This document shows, piece by piece, positions 6,392 to 8,250 of a stretch of 8,250 bases of DNA; positions within the stretch are counted from its first letter, which is position 1, and each line of letters begins with the position of its first letter. The notes beneath the pieces were generated by a model. The model did no database searches. It was not told the origin of the DNA and was given only the letters and a program-made list of their open reading frames with translations. The translations under genes and the position numbers were made by a program. The DNA is from GCA-003244245 sp035714625 (GTDB lineage: Bacteria > Actinomycetota > Actinomycetes > Mycobacteriales > Pseudonocardiaceae). The stretch lies in the NCBI GenBank assembly GCA_035714625.1, contig DASTLT010000294.1, positions 1 to 8,250 on the forward strand, read 5' to 3'.

Positions 6392-7843
6392 TTACGCGGC
6401 AACGGTGCTCAGGCGGTCACGGAGCTCGGCGACGCCGGGGCTGGCCCGTACGGGCTCGAGGACGGTGTGCAGGAGGCGCAGCCGCTCGTGGGCGCGCGGG
6501 GAGGACACCGCGGTCACTGCGTCGACGGCCTGATGGCCGAGGGCCACGGCGGTGTCGATGTCTCCGGCCAGCGCGTGTGCTCCGGTGAGATCCGGGAGCC
6601 AAAGTCCGCGAAGCCGAGCGTAGCCGGGACCGGAGCGGTCCACGGCCTGGCCCAGCAGCGGCACCGCCCGCCCCGCCGCCCGGGCGTCCCGGTGCGGCAG
6701 GGCCAGCGTGTAGTACGCGGCACCCGGCAGGGCGGTGAAGCCGAACTCGCCGACCTGCGCCACCCACAGCGGCGCGGTGGCCCGGTCGAGGATGGCAAAG
6801 TGCGCCTCGGCCTCGCCCAGGGCACGCTCGCAGGCCTCTTCGTCGCCCTGGACGGCGTGCGCCCGGGCCTGGATACCGGCCAGCATGGTAGCGGTGGAGG
6901 CGGACACCGGGTATCGGCCGACGGCGGCGGTCTTGGCGACCCGAACCAGGCCCAGCGCCTCCTCGACACGGCCCAGGTGCACCGCTTGCAGTGCCATGTC
7001 ATACAGCAGGTACACGGTGAGGTCGGTGGCCTGAGGGTGATCGGTGTTGCCGGCGATGTCCAGCCCGATCAACCACAATCGCCGGGCCGTCTCATGCTGC
7101 GTGCACTCAAAGCTCAGGTACCCCGCGATCAACGCCAGGTAGGCGGTGGCGAGCATCAGCCGGGGCCGCAGCTCCGAGGGGATCTGGGCGGTGGTCAGCA
7201 GCGGCAGTACGGTGCGCACCTGTTCGGTGGCCGCCTGGCGGATCAGCCCACTGCCGTGGGCGAAGTCTTGGCGCATGAACGCGGCGGTGAGTTGCTCGAT
7301 GGCCTCGACGTCGGCGAGTCCGAGGCGGCGGGTGCCGGTGGGCTCGGCGGGCGGCAGCAACGCGAACAGCCGCTCAGGGTCCAACCCGGCGGCCAGACCG
7401 AGAGTCAGCCCGGCGACGTGGCCGACGAAGTTGCGGCGCTGCATCCACGGCTCCTTGCGCCCGACGGTAGTGGCCTGCAGGTTCACCGTAATCACCGGGG
7501 CGAATCCCAGGAGCACTGGTGGGACCCCGAGCGGTCGGGTGGCCTGGGCGACCAGGGCGATGTCGCGCAACCGGTGCACCCCGCGCTCGATCGCGCTGAT
7601 CCGGCTCTGACCCAGCCCGATCACCTCGTCCAGTTGCGTCTGGGTCCACTGCGCGGCCCGGCGCACCCGCACGAACAACGCCCCAAAGTCGTAGCCCGCG
7701 CAGATCGCCTGAATCGCCGGGTCGTCGTAGAACTCCGGCGGCAGGGCCAACCGGGCATCCAGGCCGCGGCGCAGGCACCGGTCACACCACGCCCCCGCCG
7801 GCTTGCCGGGGCGCAACGCCGCCTGACAGCGGGGGCACCGCAA
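6392..7843 (-). CDS. Xre-type helix-turn-helix regulator with N-terminal zinc ribbon and TPR-like domain
   Basis: The product has 483 residues. The start is a TTG at 7843: the frame has no ATG, GTG or TTG between it and the upstream in-frame stop, and the zinc-ribbon cysteines begin at residue 3. Cys3, Cys6, Cys20 and Cys23 form a CPRC...CDRC zinc-binding knuckle. Residues about 53-112 form an Xre/Cro-type DNA-binding domain (VRRAAQWTQTQLDEVIGLGQSR with the recognition helix near SRISAIERG). A WMQRRNFVGHVAGLTLGLA segment (133-151) follows, a hydrophobic stretch behind paired arginines seen in many actinomycete regulators of this class. From about 165 to the end, helix pairs rich in Ala/Leu/Arg (for example YLLYDMALQAVHLGRVEEAL and ARAHAVQGDEEACERALGEA) look like tetratricopeptide-type repeats that would bind a peptide, protein or small ligand. 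No clear ribosome binding site is visible. Such genes are common pleiotropic or developmental regulators; the target is unknown, and control of neighbouring genes is not shown. The opposite-strand 477-codon frame is a shadow. Confidence 0.9.
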   Translation of the reverse strand: MRCPRCQAALRPGKPAGAWCDRCLRRGLDARLALPPEFYDDPAIQAICAGYDFGALFVRVRRAAQWTQTQLDEVIGLGQSRISAIERGVHRLRDIALVAQATRPLGVPPVLLGFAPVITVNLQATTVGRKEPWMQRRNFVGHVAGLTLGLAAGLDPERLFALLPPAEPTGTRRLGLADVEAIEQLTAAFMRQDFAHGSGLIRQAATEQVRTVLPLLTTAQIPSELRPRLMLATAYLALIAGYLSFECTQHETARRLWLIGLDIAGNTDHPQATDLTVYLLYDMALQAVHLGRVEEALGLVRVAKTAAVGRYPVSASTATMLAGIQARAHAVQGDEEACERALGEAEAHFAILDRATAPLWVAQVGEFGFTALPGAAYYTLALPHRDARAAGRAVPLLGQAVDRSGPGYARLRGLWLPDLTGAHALAGDIDTAVALGHQAVDAVTAVSSPRAHERLRLLHTVLEPVRASPGVAELRDRLSTVAA

Positions 7844-7844
7844 C

Positions 7845-7988
7845 TCACGGTGAGTGAGGTTGCCCCCCTACGCCGGACAGCTCGGGTGTGGGGTCAGTGA
7901 TCTTGCTCTGCCTCCGTGTGGAGGGCTTCAACGTGACCGGGCTGTGCATTCCGAGGCTGGAATGCCGCCGCTCGGTGTTGTACCAGCA
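7845..7988 (-). pseudogene. C-terminal remnant of an IS3/IS481-type transposase
   Basis: The minus strand reads CWYNTERRHSSLGMHSPVTL from 7988 downward. This is the highly conserved C-terminal signature (WYN..RRHS.LG..SP) of DDE transposases of the IS3/IS481 group. A TAA sits directly before it (7989-7991) and no catalytic-domain sequence is recognisable further upstream, so only the last 20-47 codons survive. The frame runs to a TGA at 7845-7847, one base before the TTG start of the regulator gene. The part after about 7925 is not recognisably conserved. The remnant shows past insertion and loss of an IS element at this site, and the regulator's promoter may lie in its debris. Confidence 0.65.
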
Positions 7989-7991
7989 TTA

Positions 7992-8250
7992 ATGGCATCC
8001 GTAGGGACGCCTGTACCAGCAGATGGCTTCAAGCCTGGTGATAGAGATTGGCGCCCTCGCTGCTGGGTCGTCGTTGGCTCTCGGCGTGTCGGGGGCCGAC
8101 GGCGATCTGCGGTGGGAGGATGTGCCGGTTCATGATCAGCAGGGTTGAGCCATCGTCATCGCGAGACCCTCGAGTCTCTTTCAGAGCTGGGGCGCTGCTG
8201 ACCACGGGGCCAGATGGCTAGTGAGATGTCGTGCCTTTGAGCACTGTCCA
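7992..8250. other. Non-coding or degenerate stretch, no gene recognised
   Basis: No frame here has protein-like composition on either strand. It may be further IS debris or ordinary intergenic sequence. A 10-mer tgtaccagca at 8012-8021 repeats the one at 7979-7988 inside the transposase signature. A small hairpin (GAGAC/GTCTC, 8163-8178) is followed by a short T-run. Confidence 0.4.

Noticed and set aside
6467..7900. 477-codon plus-strand frame opposite the regulator
   Set aside because: It is Gly/Gln/Arg/His-rich low-complexity sequence, whereas the minus strand encodes a zinc ribbon, an Xre domain and helical repeats.
7854..8135. 93-codon plus-strand frame
   Set aside because: It runs antisense through the transposase signature and has no ribosome binding site and no protein-like organisation.
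8163..8178. GAGAC/GTCTC hairpin followed by a short T-run, as a terminator
   Set aside because: The stem is only 5 bp and there is no gene clearly ending just upstream on that strand.

Overview
The window is very GC-rich (about 70 % G+C over most of its length). Its genes use GTG, TTG and ATG starts with overlapping GTGA stop/start junctions and strongly G/C third codon positions. This fits a high-GC actinomycete (Streptomyces, Frankia or a related filamentous genus); the species cannot be read from the sequence. The content is accessory: a conflict or cell-death-like module, a compositionally foreign small oxidoreductase gene, a pleiotropic-type regulator and insertion-sequence debris. No tRNA, rRNA or CRISPR array was seen.

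Bases 1-5239 (+) are one transcriptional block. It opens with the 3' part of an alpha/beta-hydrolase gene (nucleophile elbow GHSMGS, acid Asp, terminal His). The next gene starts on the overlapping GTGA and encodes a caspase-like protease domain (His88/Cys144), a STAND/NACHT-type NTPase (Walker A GAPGSGKST, Walker B VDALDEA), a helical/winged-helix arm and a long WD40-type beta-propeller region. The reading frame breaks at 3177-3210, where an exact 17-bp tandem duplication lies inside the first propeller blades. Deleting one copy restores a single 1551-residue caspase-NTPase-WD40 protein; as given, the sequence encodes an 892-residue caspase-NTPase part and a separate WD40 part. The known logic of such proteins is that the propeller senses a trigger, the NTPase oligomerises and the protease fires. 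The duplication uncouples sensor from effector.

Bases 5240-5756 have no confident gene. They hold a hairpin just after the WD40 stop and two overlapping minus-strand open frames that look like the decayed remains of an unrecognised gene. At 5757-6254 (+) is a small FMN-binding split-barrel (pyridoxamine 5'-phosphate oxidase-like) gene of about 54 % G+C with two rare TTA codons, so probably acquired. A 44-codon frame may be coupled to its stop.

Bases 6392-7843 (-) encode a 483-residue Xre-type regulator with an N-terminal zinc ribbon and a helical-repeat (TPR-like) C-terminal region. Immediately upstream of it (7845-7988, -) is the C-terminal scrap of an IS3/IS481-type transposase. The last 260 bases hold no recognisable gene.
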